A stretch of 64,000 nt of DNA, from assembly GCA_016630905.1 (NCBI GenBank), contig WBMQ01000018.1:1-64000 (forward strand), in the 5' to 3' direction. Below are positions 30,841-41,325 of this stretch, piece after piece. Position 1 is the stretch's first letter; each line of letters begins with the position of its first letter. The position numbers and the translations under genes were made by a program. The DNA is from Capillidium heterosporum. Taxonomy: Eukaryota > Entomophthoromycota > Entomophthoromycetes > Entomophthorales > Capillidiaceae. The notes under the pieces were generated by a model, which was not told the origin of the DNA, made no database searches, and saw only the letters and a list, made by a program, of their open reading frames with translations.

Positions 30841-32671
30841 GAATTAAGAAATAATTTATCGGTAAATACGTAGTTACTCAGTTTTATATGTAGAACAATA
30901 CATAATTCGTAAATGAGCTGATAATTACTTAACTAATAGCCTATTTGATATTTAATAGGAAACTGTGCTATAAATTTAATACTACTCAATTACTCAGTTT
31001 AATATTATTTCATCTTATATCTAAGTAGATTCCAGATTACTAGTAGATACCTAAACAAACTTGTAAAATTCAGTAAACTACTTAGAAAAGTGTACACTAC
31101 GTAGTTGCTACTTTATTGTATATAAGCCTATATTTGCGGAATAGCTTTACAATTACATAAAAACCATACTAATTTGCATAAATTATTCTACTACAAAATT
31201 ACTTAGTAACTGCATAATAGGTTGAATAGTCTGCAATCATTTGTTGATTACACAAAAAATCGAATACCTTTTAATTACCTAGTAACTGCATAATAGATTG
31301 AGAAACCTAGTAGTTGCTATAGCAACTAAATAATTACTAGGCGACTACATAATTACTAGGTGACTACCTAATTGCTATGGTGACTACCTAATTGCTATAG
31401 CGACTACGTAATTACTGGATGACTACCTAATTAGCATAGTCACCAGCTAATACTTTACAAATACCATATATCTTAATTTCCAACTATTTATATGAGCTAT
31501 ACCAATAAATTCCTCTATTCGATAGCTTTCATATTCTGTATAGAACCTTTCATTTGATTCAGTAAGTCCTGAGAACCAACTCCTGACATTTTATACAAGC
31601 TGAGAATCTATAAACTCAAAGTTGGAGCTTACTGAAGCTGCAGACACTTCGATTTCAAAACTATGGGTATATCTCGAGATCTAAGCTATAATATGAGATG
31701 CATAGTATCAATTCTGAAAACTATATGTCATTGGAATATTCATATATAATTTATATGGCAATATTTGGTTTAAAATTTTAAGAAACTGTATAAGTAGACA
31801 TAGTAAATCGGAAGTACAAAAAGTGTCTCAATAAACTTAAAACTTTGTAAAATTATAGATATATAAAGCCATGCAAAATACACTTCATTTTATCAAAATT
31901 GAATCACTAGATCTCGAGACATACCATAGTTTTGAAATCGAAGTGTCTGCAGCTTCAGTAAGCTCCAACTTTGAGTTTATAGATTCTCAGCTTGTATAAA
32001 ATGTCAGGAGTTGGTTCTCAGGACTTACTGAATCAAATGAAAGGTTCTATACAGAATATGAAAGCTATCGAATAGAGGAATTTATTGGTATAGCTCATAT
32101 AAATAGTTGGAAATTAAGATATATGGTATTTGTAAAGTATTAGCTGGTGATTGCTAATTAGGTAGTCACCTAGTAATTACGTAGTCGCTATAGTAATTAC
32201 TAGGTTTCTCAATCTATTATGCAGTTATTAAGTAGTTAGTAAATTCCCTGATCTGTTATGTAGTCAACAAATGATTACAGGTTATTCAATCTATTATGCA
32301 GTTACTAAGTAGTTTTGTAGTAAAGTAATTTATACAAATTGGCAGTGTTATTTCGAATTTATTGGCCAATCTATTTAAATGCAGCTATTACGCATTAAGC
32401 TAGTAATTAAATAAGCTCTTTCTATTAATTCAATTAGAAACAAACTTTGTATTATTCTATAAACTACACATTAGTTTACATACAAAATAACTAGTATACT
32501 ATTGTACAGTTTCTTTATAATTAAGTAGTTATACAGTCTAATATTAAGCCACCATACTAACTGCACAATCACTTTGAAAATACACAATTATTAAATGCCT
32601 TATTATGTAACTATACTAACTGTTCATTTTATAGATGACTGCACATTTAGCTGGAAAATGTGACTTTATTC
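30841..32671 (-). mobile_element. Foldback transposable element, copy B (1831 bp)
   Basis: It is the reverse complement of copy A with identical length: X end GAATTAAG at 30841, Y end CTTTATTC at 32671. Inner arms lie at about 31433-31667 and 31925-32155. The flanking dinucleotide TA occurs at both ends (30839-30840 and 32672-32673), which would suit a TA target duplication. There is no coding sequence. Confidence 0.85.
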
Positions 32672-32689
32672 TATAGCTACAAACATTTG

Positions 32690-33430
32690 TCTACTATACT
32701 TACAATCCGGCTTCTCCAACAACTTTTCAATAAACTCAGCAAACAAAATCCATTTGTATTTTTAATATCTCAACGCCTTTTGAGTTAATAGCAGCAACAA
32801 TGGAGATATTTTAGCACGTTTAGTTTTAGTTAAAATGTGTGCCTTTTTCCCTTTCTTGGACCTTGCTCTACCTGGGACCATATAAGCGTGGAAATCAGAT
32901 CCATCTATAAAAATGCAATTATCTACACAGTTGATTCCATTGGATTGTAAATCTTCACAGTATTTTAATCGGTCATGTTGCGCTTTACTAGATTTTTAGT
33001 CTATTTCAACTGGTGAAGCTCACTTTAGGGTTAAGCATAGCTTATTATTGACATAGCTGCATATTACTGATAAGCTAATAGAGTTCTCTTGTAGAAAGTC
33101 GTCAGCAAATTCCGACAATAGCTTATCCTTCAAGTCTTCTAAAGTTAAAATACTTCATCTTTGTTGTCGATAGCATCCCTTGGAAATTCGCCATTATGAT
33201 CCTTGATCTTTACTCTTCGTGCCCCCCCTCTAGGCTTATACTGTACTGTTTGGTACTCGTCAAATAATCCAATATGTTCCTAACAATTTAATCAGCTAGT
33301 CTATATTCTGAGCTAATCTTCTTAACACTTTAAACCTTAAAATATGATCGTCAGCTATCTGCTTTCTAAATTTTTCAGTTGTTTTGGTTCTAAGATCACA
33401 AAGTTTATGTATAGTAATCATTTATATTCA
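32690..33430 (-). pseudogene. Tc1/mariner-like transposase relic
   Basis: On the minus strand a DDE-type block reads CVDNCIFIDGSDFHAYMVPG, RARSKKGKKAHI and LTKTKRAKISIVAAINSKG, the pattern around the second catalytic Asp of Tc1/mariner (DDE_3) transposases. Upstream, an N-terminal piece (MITIHKLCDLRTKTTEKFRK) starts near 33424. Many frameshifts and stop codons interrupt it. It lies next to foldback copy B; whether they are related is unknown. Confidence 0.6.
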
Positions 33431-33599
33431 AGTGTAGAAATCTAAAATAGGTATAAAGTTTGAAAGAGTTCAAATCGTCCTTCTATAGAATACTATACAC
33501 TATTGTAATTATTAAGATATATGTTATAAAGTTCAAGCTGTTGTATTACTACATACTCATTTTAATAAGTGATATAAAGTTGACTTTAGATCGGCTTTT

Positions 33600-33716
33600 T
33601 GTTTTATCAAAATTATAATTTTACAGATCTGATCTACCATTTTCGTTATAATGACTTGGCATTTTGGCTATATTGGCCTAGTATTTTTGCCAGCTTAATC
33701 TAAAAATATGATAAAC
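33600..33716. repeat. MULE TIR-like relic and spacer
   Basis: GACTTGGCATTTTGGC...CCAGCTTAATCTAAAAATATGATAA resembles the MULE TIR near 18600-18735 in reverse and the sequence at 61445-61535. Confidence 0.45.
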
Positions 33717-33724
33717 ATAATACA

Positions 33725-33822
33725 TCCCATGCCAAAGAACCCCCAAATTCGGCCAAACCTACCCAGCTGGAAGTCCAAGCCAGTAGCCAGATACTCGGCG
33801 AGGACGACCAGCAAATAATATA
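33725..33822 (+). mobile_element. LTR4-family 3' terminal fragment
   Basis: CATCCCATGCCAAAG through CTCGGCGAGGACGACCAGC matches the last 100 bp of LTR4, including its coding tail. Confidence 0.6.
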
Positions 33823-33884
33823 TATTGTGCTTTGTCAATTATAACAACAATCTTTGACTTTAGGTGCAAAGTAGCTTTACTTCA

Positions 33885-34325
33885 CCTATAGCTAGATTGA
33901 TCCATATTCACCCATATGCTCAACCTCGGGCAGCACTACCACCATCCTAAATTGATTGCTTTTTTCTATCCAAATCAAATTACCAAATTTGTAACGGACG
34001 CAAAATAGATTATTACCATAAATGCCTTTTAATTTGATTTATTTCTTTGATATACTTTCTTAGTGCAATGCCAATTATACTTTCAAAGGCACCATCCGTA
34101 CGTTATTGAAAGTATTTTAAAAGCAACCTAAGGTATTTAAACGCAGCTGGATTGATCCATATTCATCCATAGGCTCAACTTCAGGTAACACTGCCACTGC
34201 CTAGATCAATTATGTTTTTTTCTAAATTGAATTACCAAATTTGCAATGGATGCATAATAAACTATTCTTACCATATATATATTTAATAATTAAACTTTAT
34301 TTCTTTAATATATGCATTGAACTAT
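33885..34325. repeat. Diverged tandem duplication, about 255-bp unit
   Basis: The segments 33885-34075 and 34140-34325 align: TAGATTGATCCATATTCACCC / TGGATTGATCCATATTCATCC, then TTACCAAATTTGTAACGGAC / TTACCAAATTTGCAATGGAT, then TTTATTTCTTTGATATA / TTTATTTCTTTAATATA. The minus strand of the second unit reads a short acidic frame (VEPMDEYGSIQL), with a similar one in the first. Confidence 0.6.
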
Positions 34326-34798
34326 AATATATTTTGAAACCGGCGGTTTCATTCACAATTAACTGATGGTACGTATATAAACTTTATCTACAAACCTATA
34401 TAGATTTTCGTATAGGATTGGTTGGCTTATGAACAGATAGCAACTTCAGGAAACCCAATTAATGTTAGTTTTTTATTTTTAATATAAGGCGACCATACTT
34501 CTATTCTTGTAAATCAGCAAAACACTATCGAATCCAGCAATTGCTTTTCAAACTGAGACGGGTTTTGGATCTGACCGCAAAAAGGCTGGCTTATCCTATT
34601 TGGTGCTGCTTTTTAGCTTTATTTCATACATTTCTAGATTAATATTAAGAGTTCTAGTCAATCAAAATAGGCTACTTGGCTAACCATAGGTCAAATTTGG
34701 ACCAGGTGTCCTTAGGCATTAATCGGTATGTAGTAAAAATAAGGAAGGAAAGGTACATGTAGCATAATTGAAGGTTGGTGGATGGTGCTTTGAGATAG
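34326..34798. other. Upstream region of C2H2 gene
   Basis: No gene or known repeat was recognised; it is probable promoter territory. Confidence 0.35.
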
Positions 34799-34806
34799 TA
34801 TAAATA
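34799..34806 (+). promoter_or_regulatory. TATA box of C2H2 gene
   Basis: TATAAATA lies 67 bp upstream of the ATG at 34866. Confidence 0.6.
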
Positions 34807-34865
34807 CGACCAGTGAGAACCACTTTATCAAGTTAAACTTTATTTACCACCATTGAAATAGCATC

Positions 34866-35636
34866 ATGAACATCGACTACAACAGTATAAATTACTATCA
34901 ACAGCAGTTGAATAACTACCAATCCAACCTAATGTTTCTCAGTACTCTGGACGTAAAGGTGGAACAAGGTTCTTTAATTCACGACAATGCCTCATCGGAC
35001 CAAAATCTACCCCTAATGACCTCCTCGTTCAACGACAGTTTTAGTCCCAAAGGCTACTCCAGCAAAGATTTCATGAACTACAACTGCCAGCTCCAGAACC
35101 TCAACTACATGTACGCCAACATGAACCAGGAGTCGATGCCCTACAACTTCAGTAGTAGTGAGATATCTCCTCTTTCCATGTCCAATATGAACATATCACC
35201 GGTTGTCATGTCCAATGTAGTAGCCCAAAGCCCAGTTCGAATTGAAATAAACCTCCAACCACTCCACAACATCTGTTCTGAATTCAACCCTACTAAAGTA
35301 AAGAATAAGCATCCCCTCATCTATAAGTGTGATATTTGTGAAAAAGCCTTCAACAACAAGTATGTACTCAAGCGACATAAGGTAACCCACTCCCAGCAAA
35401 GGGAGCACCACTGTTTGCCATGTAAGATGAGCTTCTACCGCAAAGATATTTACAACCGTCATTTGACTACCAAGAAGTGTGTAAGGACCCACCAAGTCGT
35501 CTACGGCCCTAGCTACACAGGACCCCGCATCGTTTCAAAGCGTATCGCTAGGAGTAATTCTTTGTATTACATAATTAATGACTACTCTTGCAACCAAACT
35601 TCCTATATCACCGACTCGATGCCATATAAAATATGA
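34866..35636 (+). CDS. C2H2 zinc-finger protein
   Basis: This 256-aa protein starts at ATG 34866. A long Asn/Ser/Met-rich, probably disordered N-terminus (1-145) contains a VKVEQ motif near residue 31. Two adjacent fingers follow: finger 1 YKCDICEKAFNNKYVLKRHK with VTH (classical C2H2, about 152-176), and finger 2 beginning HHCLPCKMSFYRKDIYNRH and ending TTKKC (about 180-206), a C2HC form. The Tyr/Ser-rich C-terminus has no domain. It is probably a nuclear DNA-binding regulator. The paralogue at 37470 lies 1.8 kb downstream in the same orientation, a tandem duplication with an LTR4 between. Confidence 0.88.
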   Translation: MNIDYNSINYYQQQLNNYQSNLMFLSTLDVKVEQGSLIHDNASSDQNLPLMTSSFNDSFSPKGYSSKDFMNYNCQLQNLNYMYANMNQESMPYNFSSSEISPLSMSNMNISPVVMSNVVAQSPVRIEINLQPLHNICSEFNPTKVKNKHPLIYKCDICEKAFNNKYVLKRHKVTHSQQREHHCLPCKMSFYRKDIYNRHLTTKKCVRTHQVVYGPSYTGPRIVSKRIARSNSLYYIINDYSCNQTSYITDSMPYKI

Positions 35637-36401
35637 TTCCTACCAATCTCATGAGCGCCGATTACGGCTACTGCTAACCCCATCTTAATATTCTTATAAA
35701 CACTAATATATGTAGTTTCACAGTTTAAAATTCATTAAAATCATCGTTTTCATCTCTATGTTACTTTTTCGTTTAAACGTGATACCAACTGATAGGTGTT
35801 CAAGGTTTAAATACTCCTATAGAAGATATCATCTTAGCTGACTATATTTAAATCCACTATTATCCTAAGCAGTATATATAGCTCTATACCTTTCCCATAC
35901 ACACTGCGCTATAATGTTGGCTTACTCAGACATAATATTTTATCTTTGAAAATACCAGTAAAGGACATATCGTTGCTTTAAATATCTTTCTGAATATACG
36001 TATTCCATTCAAGCTACAGCCTCATTGAGTTTACCGTTAAGAAATAAAGCAAGTAAATTGGAAACTATACAAACATGAGCGATTCATGCACAAAATAGAG
36101 TTTATTCCTCGATGAATCAAGTATACTATATCTTAGTAGTAAATATAAGAGTAGATGAAGGTTTACTATATATTGAATAGTTTTCGAAGGTCATCTATCA
36201 CTTTCCAAATAATTTCTGATTTAGAATTAAGCCGTTAGCCTTTTCATCTAAGTTGCTCTGTTTCGAATTACTTGTCTAAAATTTTTGGTTTAAAGTTGAA
36301 GTTTTGAGCAGATAATCGGTATGGCTTTGAAATAACCTATTGGTCTTAAGACATAATCCATTCAATGTTTCGAATTTCTATAGCATACTTTTTACTATAT
36401 A
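35637..36401. other. Spacer between C2H2 paralogues
   Basis: Non-coding AT-rich sequence; no repeat family recognised before LTR4 at 36402. Confidence 0.4.
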
Positions 36402-37010
36402 TGTCAACTTAGCTGGAGAGCTAAGTCGTGTATCGAACATTGAGTTGTTTTTATAGATAACCCACAATTGTGCTACTGTCTAACAATGTGCTTTGAGTAC
36501 GTATTTTTATCCTTCACCTATCCTTTTCTCACGCTTTAAATTACTATCCATCCTGGATTTCGGACTCTCCAATTGCCACCTCGCAGATTAATTGGGACCT
36601 AGCTTCAGTGGTAAACTACAGTGATCAGGACACGTGCTCTACCTTCTCGTTGGAAAAGAATCCACTTACATGTCGTCAAGATATGCCTTTCTTCAGAGCT
36701 ACGACATATATATCAAAACTCTTGCCCAGAAAGAGAAAATAAATATTAAGATTTGGATTTTCGAGATTGTAATTTAAGTTGAATTGGTTTAACTAAACGT
36801 TTTAAAAGATTTCTAGGTGATAGTTTTGTAAGGGTTGAGTTTTAAATATTTTTATTGGCTGTAAAGTAACTGCTCCATCTATATTAGCCAGCCCACAATA
36901 CAATACACATATCACATCCCATATTGAAGGACTTACCAAGTTCGGCCAGATTCACCTGACTGGAAGTCCAAGCCAGTGGCCAAACACTCAGCGAGGACGA
37001 CCAATCAATA
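36402..37010 (+). mobile_element. LTR4-family solo LTR
   Basis: It begins TGTCAACTTAGCTGGAGAGC, a terminal hairpin, and ends GACGACCAATCAATA (for GACCAGCCAACA). The 3' frame retains SPQYNTHITSH and SQWPNTQRGRP. Promoter- and poly(A)-like signals include AATAAATATT near 36739. No target duplication was read. Confidence 0.8.
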
Positions 37011-37469
37011 TGTTATTACAACGGTCCCAATATATTAGAATGAATCACATTTAGTCTTATTGTCATATAAGAAAAGCAGTATACCCATCCTTCATGTATC
37101 AACAAAATTGTATTTTGCATTCTATCTTAGCATTTCATTAAATTACATATCATCGTAACTATTTTATTTCCAGTATTTTGAAAATATCAACCTAGTTATT
37201 TTACTATATTATTTAGCTTCATCTCATTATCTTCATTCCCATCACCCACTCTTTATTAAAAATATATTAAGTTCTGCAGTTTATCTTACAAATAGCTTTG
37301 CATGCTAAAATAAAGACTGAAGTTAAATGGCATAATATATTTTTTAGCTTAATCCGATCCAAAATTTTAAACTACTTTAGCTACAGTCTCATTGTATTTA
37401 AAATTCTAGCGCTATATATAATGGATTAAACACAGAAGATCTTCAAATGAATAATGAAAGCACTTGAAG

Positions 37470-38207
37470 ATGGAGAAAATTACAAAAGAAGACTATTTAA
37501 CCTGTCAAGTGAGTACTTTGAACTTCTGGAGCGACTCATTTTCGCAGGCTCATAAAGATCCAACCAGTTACAATAGCCCCCCATTCGCAAATGGAATAGA
37601 TACCTGCTTGATGGGATTATATCTGCCTCCAACTGACTTCTTGCCAATAAAATCGGAGTTTGGCCACATAGGAGACTATGCTGGCCAAAGTTATACCAGT
37701 TCCAACAAATTATCCACCTCATGGCCGATATTAAACAGTTTACAATTTAATTGGGCTAGTTTTGACCACCATTTTAACAAAAGCTACCCCCAGATACCAC
37801 CTTGTTCCCGAGAATCCTCTGTCGTACTTTCTAATACTGATGACGTACCTCTTAATAGCAGTGCAACCCACAATTCCAACTCGAGTTTTAACTTCTCTAA
37901 CTACCGAGGCAAAGGTAAAAAAAGTAAGCTGCCCTTGATTTTCAAATGCGATGTATGCCACAAGCTTTTTGACCGCAAGTATATCCTCAAGTGACACCAA
38001 GGAATCCATTCCATAGTTAAGGCCTATTACTGCCAACCTTGCAAGACAGGGTTCTATAGGAAGGATATATTCAATAGGCATCTGGCTACAAAGAAATGTA
38101 TCAAAGCTCACAAGTTGATGTATGGTCCTAACTACTTAGAGGATTTGCTTCACAACAAAAGCAACGTCAAGGAGGGTACACGAAAATTGAAGGCTACCTC
38201 AATATAG
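37470..38207 (+). pseudogene. C2H2 zinc-finger paralogue with a single nonsense codon
   Basis: The frame starts at ATG 37470 (MEKITKEDYLTCQVSTLNFW); a TATATATAA box lies near 37413-37420. An IKSEF motif resembles the VKVEQ of the paralogue. Finger 1 reads FKCDVCHKLFDRKYILK, then TGA at 37992-37994 where the paralogue has CGA (Arg). The frame then continues intact through HQGIHS, finger 2 (YYCQPCKTGFYRKDIFNRHL, TKKC) and a basic tail to TAG at 38205-38207. One C-to-T transition thus splits an otherwise open 245-codon gene. It may be a recent pseudogene, a read-through gene, or a sequencing error. Confidence 0.75.
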
Positions 38208-38438
38208 CATGTACTAGATGTACACAGGTTTAGAATTTTATCAATGCTTTTTAAGTAGTGCTCTGCAAAACAAATCGTGACTCTTCAAGTTAACCAACTA
38301 TTTAACACAAAGTTTTAATTTTTTAGAAAATAGAGGGAAGCATGATTCGTTTTGTAGAACACTGCCTGTAAGTTGTAATCGGAAACCCATATTTATTAAA
38401 ATATTTGCATATACTTTCAAATTCATTTTAAGGAATGA

Positions 38439-38717
38439 ATGTGGCTAGATCTTAATATTTTATACAAAACTTTGTCAACATTTACTTTACATCCTACTTT
38501 CAAAATGCCAAACTACTCGAATGAATTGCTCCGCTTTTCCAAAGTCTCTTTAAACGATTTAGTCAAACTATATCTTTCAAACCATTTTATTGGTCAACAT
38601 AAGGTAATATCATCATTTGAAAATATTGTGCAGAGAGTGATACAAAATATATGCTATCAGGTGTTGGGAATCGCATTGGTTTTCCGGGATATAACAACAG
38701 TTAGGTTTGCCCAATAA
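38439..38717 (+). CDS. Hypothetical protein
   Basis: A 92-codon frame; the internal Met at about residue 23 (MPNYSNELLRFSKVSLNDLV) may be the real start. It has no recognisable domain and no promoter support. It could be chance or a gene remnant. Confidence 0.2.
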   Translation: MWLDLNILYKTLSTFTLHPTFKMPNYSNELLRFSKVSLNDLVKLYLSNHFIGQHKVISSFENIVQRVIQNICYQVLGIALVFRDITTVRFAQ

Positions 38718-38938
38718 TCATTATGAGTGTTTTCTGATAGTGAAATAATATAATAGATTCTTGGTGATATAAGAGGTCATATCCCCTATGAAAACACTAA
38801 ACCATAGATATCAGAAGCTAATTGAAAATACACAAAGGTTAAATATATCCATTAGTATATAAGGCTTTGGTTGTATATCTTTGTTTTTAGATAGAAGAGC
38901 ACCACCTACCTTAATATCCCCGAATCTTTGTGAACTGC

Positions 38939-39058
38939 ATGACCTTATCATTCATTCTTCTTGTCTTCGTCTTTAGCTATTTACTCATCGCTGTTTTTAA
39001 TACCTCTTTTATAGCATATATTATAAGTCCTTTGATACTAAAATTTCAATATATTTGA
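38939..39058 (+). CDS. Possible 39-aa hydrophobic peptide
   Basis: The frame MTLSFILLVFVFSYLLIAVF continues hydrophobic and ends LILKFQYI. A TATATAAGG box is at about 38855. It could be a small membrane peptide or a signal-peptide exon. Weak evidence. Confidence 0.2.
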   Translation: MTLSFILLVFVFSYLLIAVFNTSFIAYIISPLILKFQYI

Positions 39059-39127
39059 ATTTGCTATTTTGGAATTAATGGCTTTGCAAAGTAACATTTT
39101 CCAAAACTAGCTCAATAATACTATCTG

Positions 39128-39897
39128 TGTAAAAACCCTGATTGTTACAATCCCTATTATGAGGTCATAGACCTACTCCCTCATTCGCTTCCTTACCATT
39201 TTCTTTTCATCAACTTTTAATTTCCAACCTGCAACCCATAGCTATGTTTAGTTCCGAATCTGCCCTACACCAGACATTTTTTCACCTTTATTCTTTTTCT
39301 TAGTTCTGATGACTATCTAGGAATCTCCACTATTAACAGCAGAGCATTGGATATTAAAGCTTTGGCAATAATAAACTCACCAGTAGTAGTTTAGATTAGT
39401 ACGGACTTTTCTGGCGAAATTTGACAAAATCTTAATCTATAGAATAGTTAATTGCAGATGGAAACCTAATCACTCTGTTATAACTACTGCCAAAGTATCA
39501 AAGGGGTATTTAAATCCCTTTCTGTCATTACCCAAAGAATTCATCTTGACAATGTTCCACCTCGTTACTTTCTAAATAGCTGTTACTCACCTCTTGATCC
39601 CAACCACCAACCATAGCTGTCTCTGACAGCCTGATCTATTTTGCCTACGAATAAAGTCCTATTCCTAGTAAGTCTTTTAGTGATTAGATCATGCGAATAT
39701 GTGATTCGACTTCTATACCCTCTCAGCTCACTCCGTTCAAACTTTCTTCACTTCTCTTTGGATTTACCTCCTTTGGGTGATTCATATTACCAATGCAGTG
39801 GTCAGTATTAGTTCTACTGTCCTGATCTATCCTGTCATATGCCTCCATTATGATACCATCATTATTTGGATCCAACGGCACCTCATTGGACTTTATA
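39128..39897 (+). mobile_element. LTR1-family LTR (short form)
   Basis: It begins TGTAAAAACCCTGATTG and ends TTGGACTTTATA (for GGACCTTACA). It carries GTATTTAAATCCC near 39507 and AATAAAGTCC near 39650. It ends six bases from the IR1 left-arm boundary. The short-form ORF is disrupted. Confidence 0.8.
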
Positions 39898-39902
39898 GAA
39901 AG

Positions 39903-41325
39903 GCTTAATTTTGACTTAAAATATCGTTTAGTTCCAAATTAGATGTTCAATCAATCCAAACTTCCATAAAACTAAGGTGTTTAATTCAGAACGTATACTA
40001 CACCATTCTATACCAACCAGTTTGAAATAAAAACTGTCTAAATGAAAATAAGTGGAAATGAATGCCATACTTGTATAGAGTTGCTGGATGAAATTTTATT
40101 GAGGCATAAAAATAAGTTATACAAAAGCTATAAAGGAATGTGCTAATAACGAAAGGAACAGCGTTAGGTATCGGCTTGGAACTGGTAGATGCTAGAATTG
40201 AACAAAATATCATCTATAGGTTGGAACCCATATACAAAATTATACCCACTATCTATTTCCTGAGTACTTTGGTTGGGATAAATGCCAGGGATGACTTGAT
40301 TACTAGTTGAAAACTCTACCGGTTCTTGCTTGATATCTTGACATAGGTTGGTTGGTAGATAGCTTAACGATGGGATGGTGAAGGGGTTATAGTTTTGGAA
40401 CTGGTTGGTGGGGGCGAGTATGTTATTCAAGGAATACATCGGCTCGTAGAGGTCTAAGCAGTTGGTGGTGTAGGGTGTAAAGCTGGAGGTAGAATCTGTA
40501 GCCGATATACTTTCCAATAAGCATACACTGCTATTTTTTCGGCTGAACGACGTAGGTACTTTCTGTTTAGGTTTCAAACTGGACAGTGAGTTACTAGTTC
40601 TAAAGTAGTAGTCAACAGGGACAGGAATCATACTGAGTATAGGACATTCATTTACTTTGGGGATGGCCAAGTTGCTATCGGAGCAATTGCTGATGTAGTT
40701 GACAAGCTGGAACTTACGCCCATCTACAGTGGACATGCTAGTTGTCCGCTTGATGAGTCCATTAGGTTTGTAATTCAAAGCTTTAGTTTTTTCATGGTGG
40801 GAGTAGATGTTGGTGGGAGAGTTAGAATAGCCTTTGTAGGGGATACTATTACACTTATGATTGAAATCGTTGATCTCGTAATAGGTAAAGAAGTGGTTGT
40901 AGTATCTAGATGACGACCAACTGTGCCCATCGGTCCACCTACACATACTGGTACTAGTAGGTTCCCAAATAAAGATAGAACCGGGTCGGATGATTTTTCT
41001 AGAATTTCCGATCAGTCTGGTAGTTATCATGGGGATCAACTTTTGACGAGCTGCCTCAAAGAGAACCAAGGCATCGTTTATGTCATTTACAATTCTAAAG
41101 TAGCTTTCAATCATACTTTGTAGTTTATCTATTAAATTGTTAGATTTAGGAGGAATGGTAATCAAAATTTTGGAAGAGGTTGCAATCACTTTGAGAAAGT
41201 CTAATTTAGGTTTTAAGCTTAGCTTTGTGCATTTTACTCTTGTATACTGTCAAGCTCAATTCCATTCTAGATACTATTAGTGAAACAGCGAACTCCACTG
41301 ACCCAGATGCATTTGTAAATGTCAC
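39903..41325. repeat. Inverted duplication IR1, left arm
   Basis: It is the reverse complement of 54486-55910 (positions sum to 95813). The arm holds one WOPR gene with about 210 bp upstream and about 260 bp downstream. It is bounded by LTR1 at 39897 and LTR2 at 41326. Confidence 0.95.
40164..41114 (-). CDS. Gti1/Pac2 (WOPR) family regulator, copy 1
   Basis: The first ATG in frame is 41114, giving 316 aa; the frame is open further upstream but contains no ATG. WOPR box A starts at once (MIESYFRIVNDINDALVLFE) and includes RPGSIFIWEP and CRWTDGHSWSSSRYYNHFF. Box B (KPNGLIKRTTSMSTVDGRKF, QLVNYIS) follows. The Ser/Asn/Gln-rich C-terminus contains IKQEPVEFS. It is near-identical to the copy at 54699. 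One visible difference is Arg for Gly in the opening SYFG motif, a normally conserved position in this family. Its role is expected to be DNA binding in morphological or developmental control. Copy 2 carries the more usual residue, so copy 1 may be the derivative. Confidence 0.88.
   Translation of the reverse strand: MIESYFRIVNDINDALVLFEAARQKLIPMITTRLIGNSRKIIRPGSIFIWEPTSTSMCRWTDGHSWSSSRYYNHFFTYYEINDFNHKCNSIPYKGYSNSPTNIYSHHEKTKALNYKPNGLIKRTTSMSTVDGRKFQLVNYISNCSDSNLAIPKVNECPILSMIPVPVDYYFRTSNSLSSLKPKQKVPTSFSRKNSSVCLLESISATDSTSSFTPYTTNCLDLYEPMYSLNNILAPTNQFQNYNPFTIPSLSYLPTNLCQDIKQEPVEFSTSNQVIPGIYPNQSTQEIDSGYNFVYGFQPIDDILFNSSIYQFQADT

Noticed and set aside
8547-32671. Foldback copies A and B as arms of one large inverted duplication
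   Set aside because: Flanks outside the 1831-bp elements are unrelated (LTR4 3' part versus LTR4 5'-truncated part and Tc1 relic), so they are better explained as separate insertions.
35196-35495. 99-codon minus-strand ORF
   Set aside because: Shadow of the C2H2 gene.
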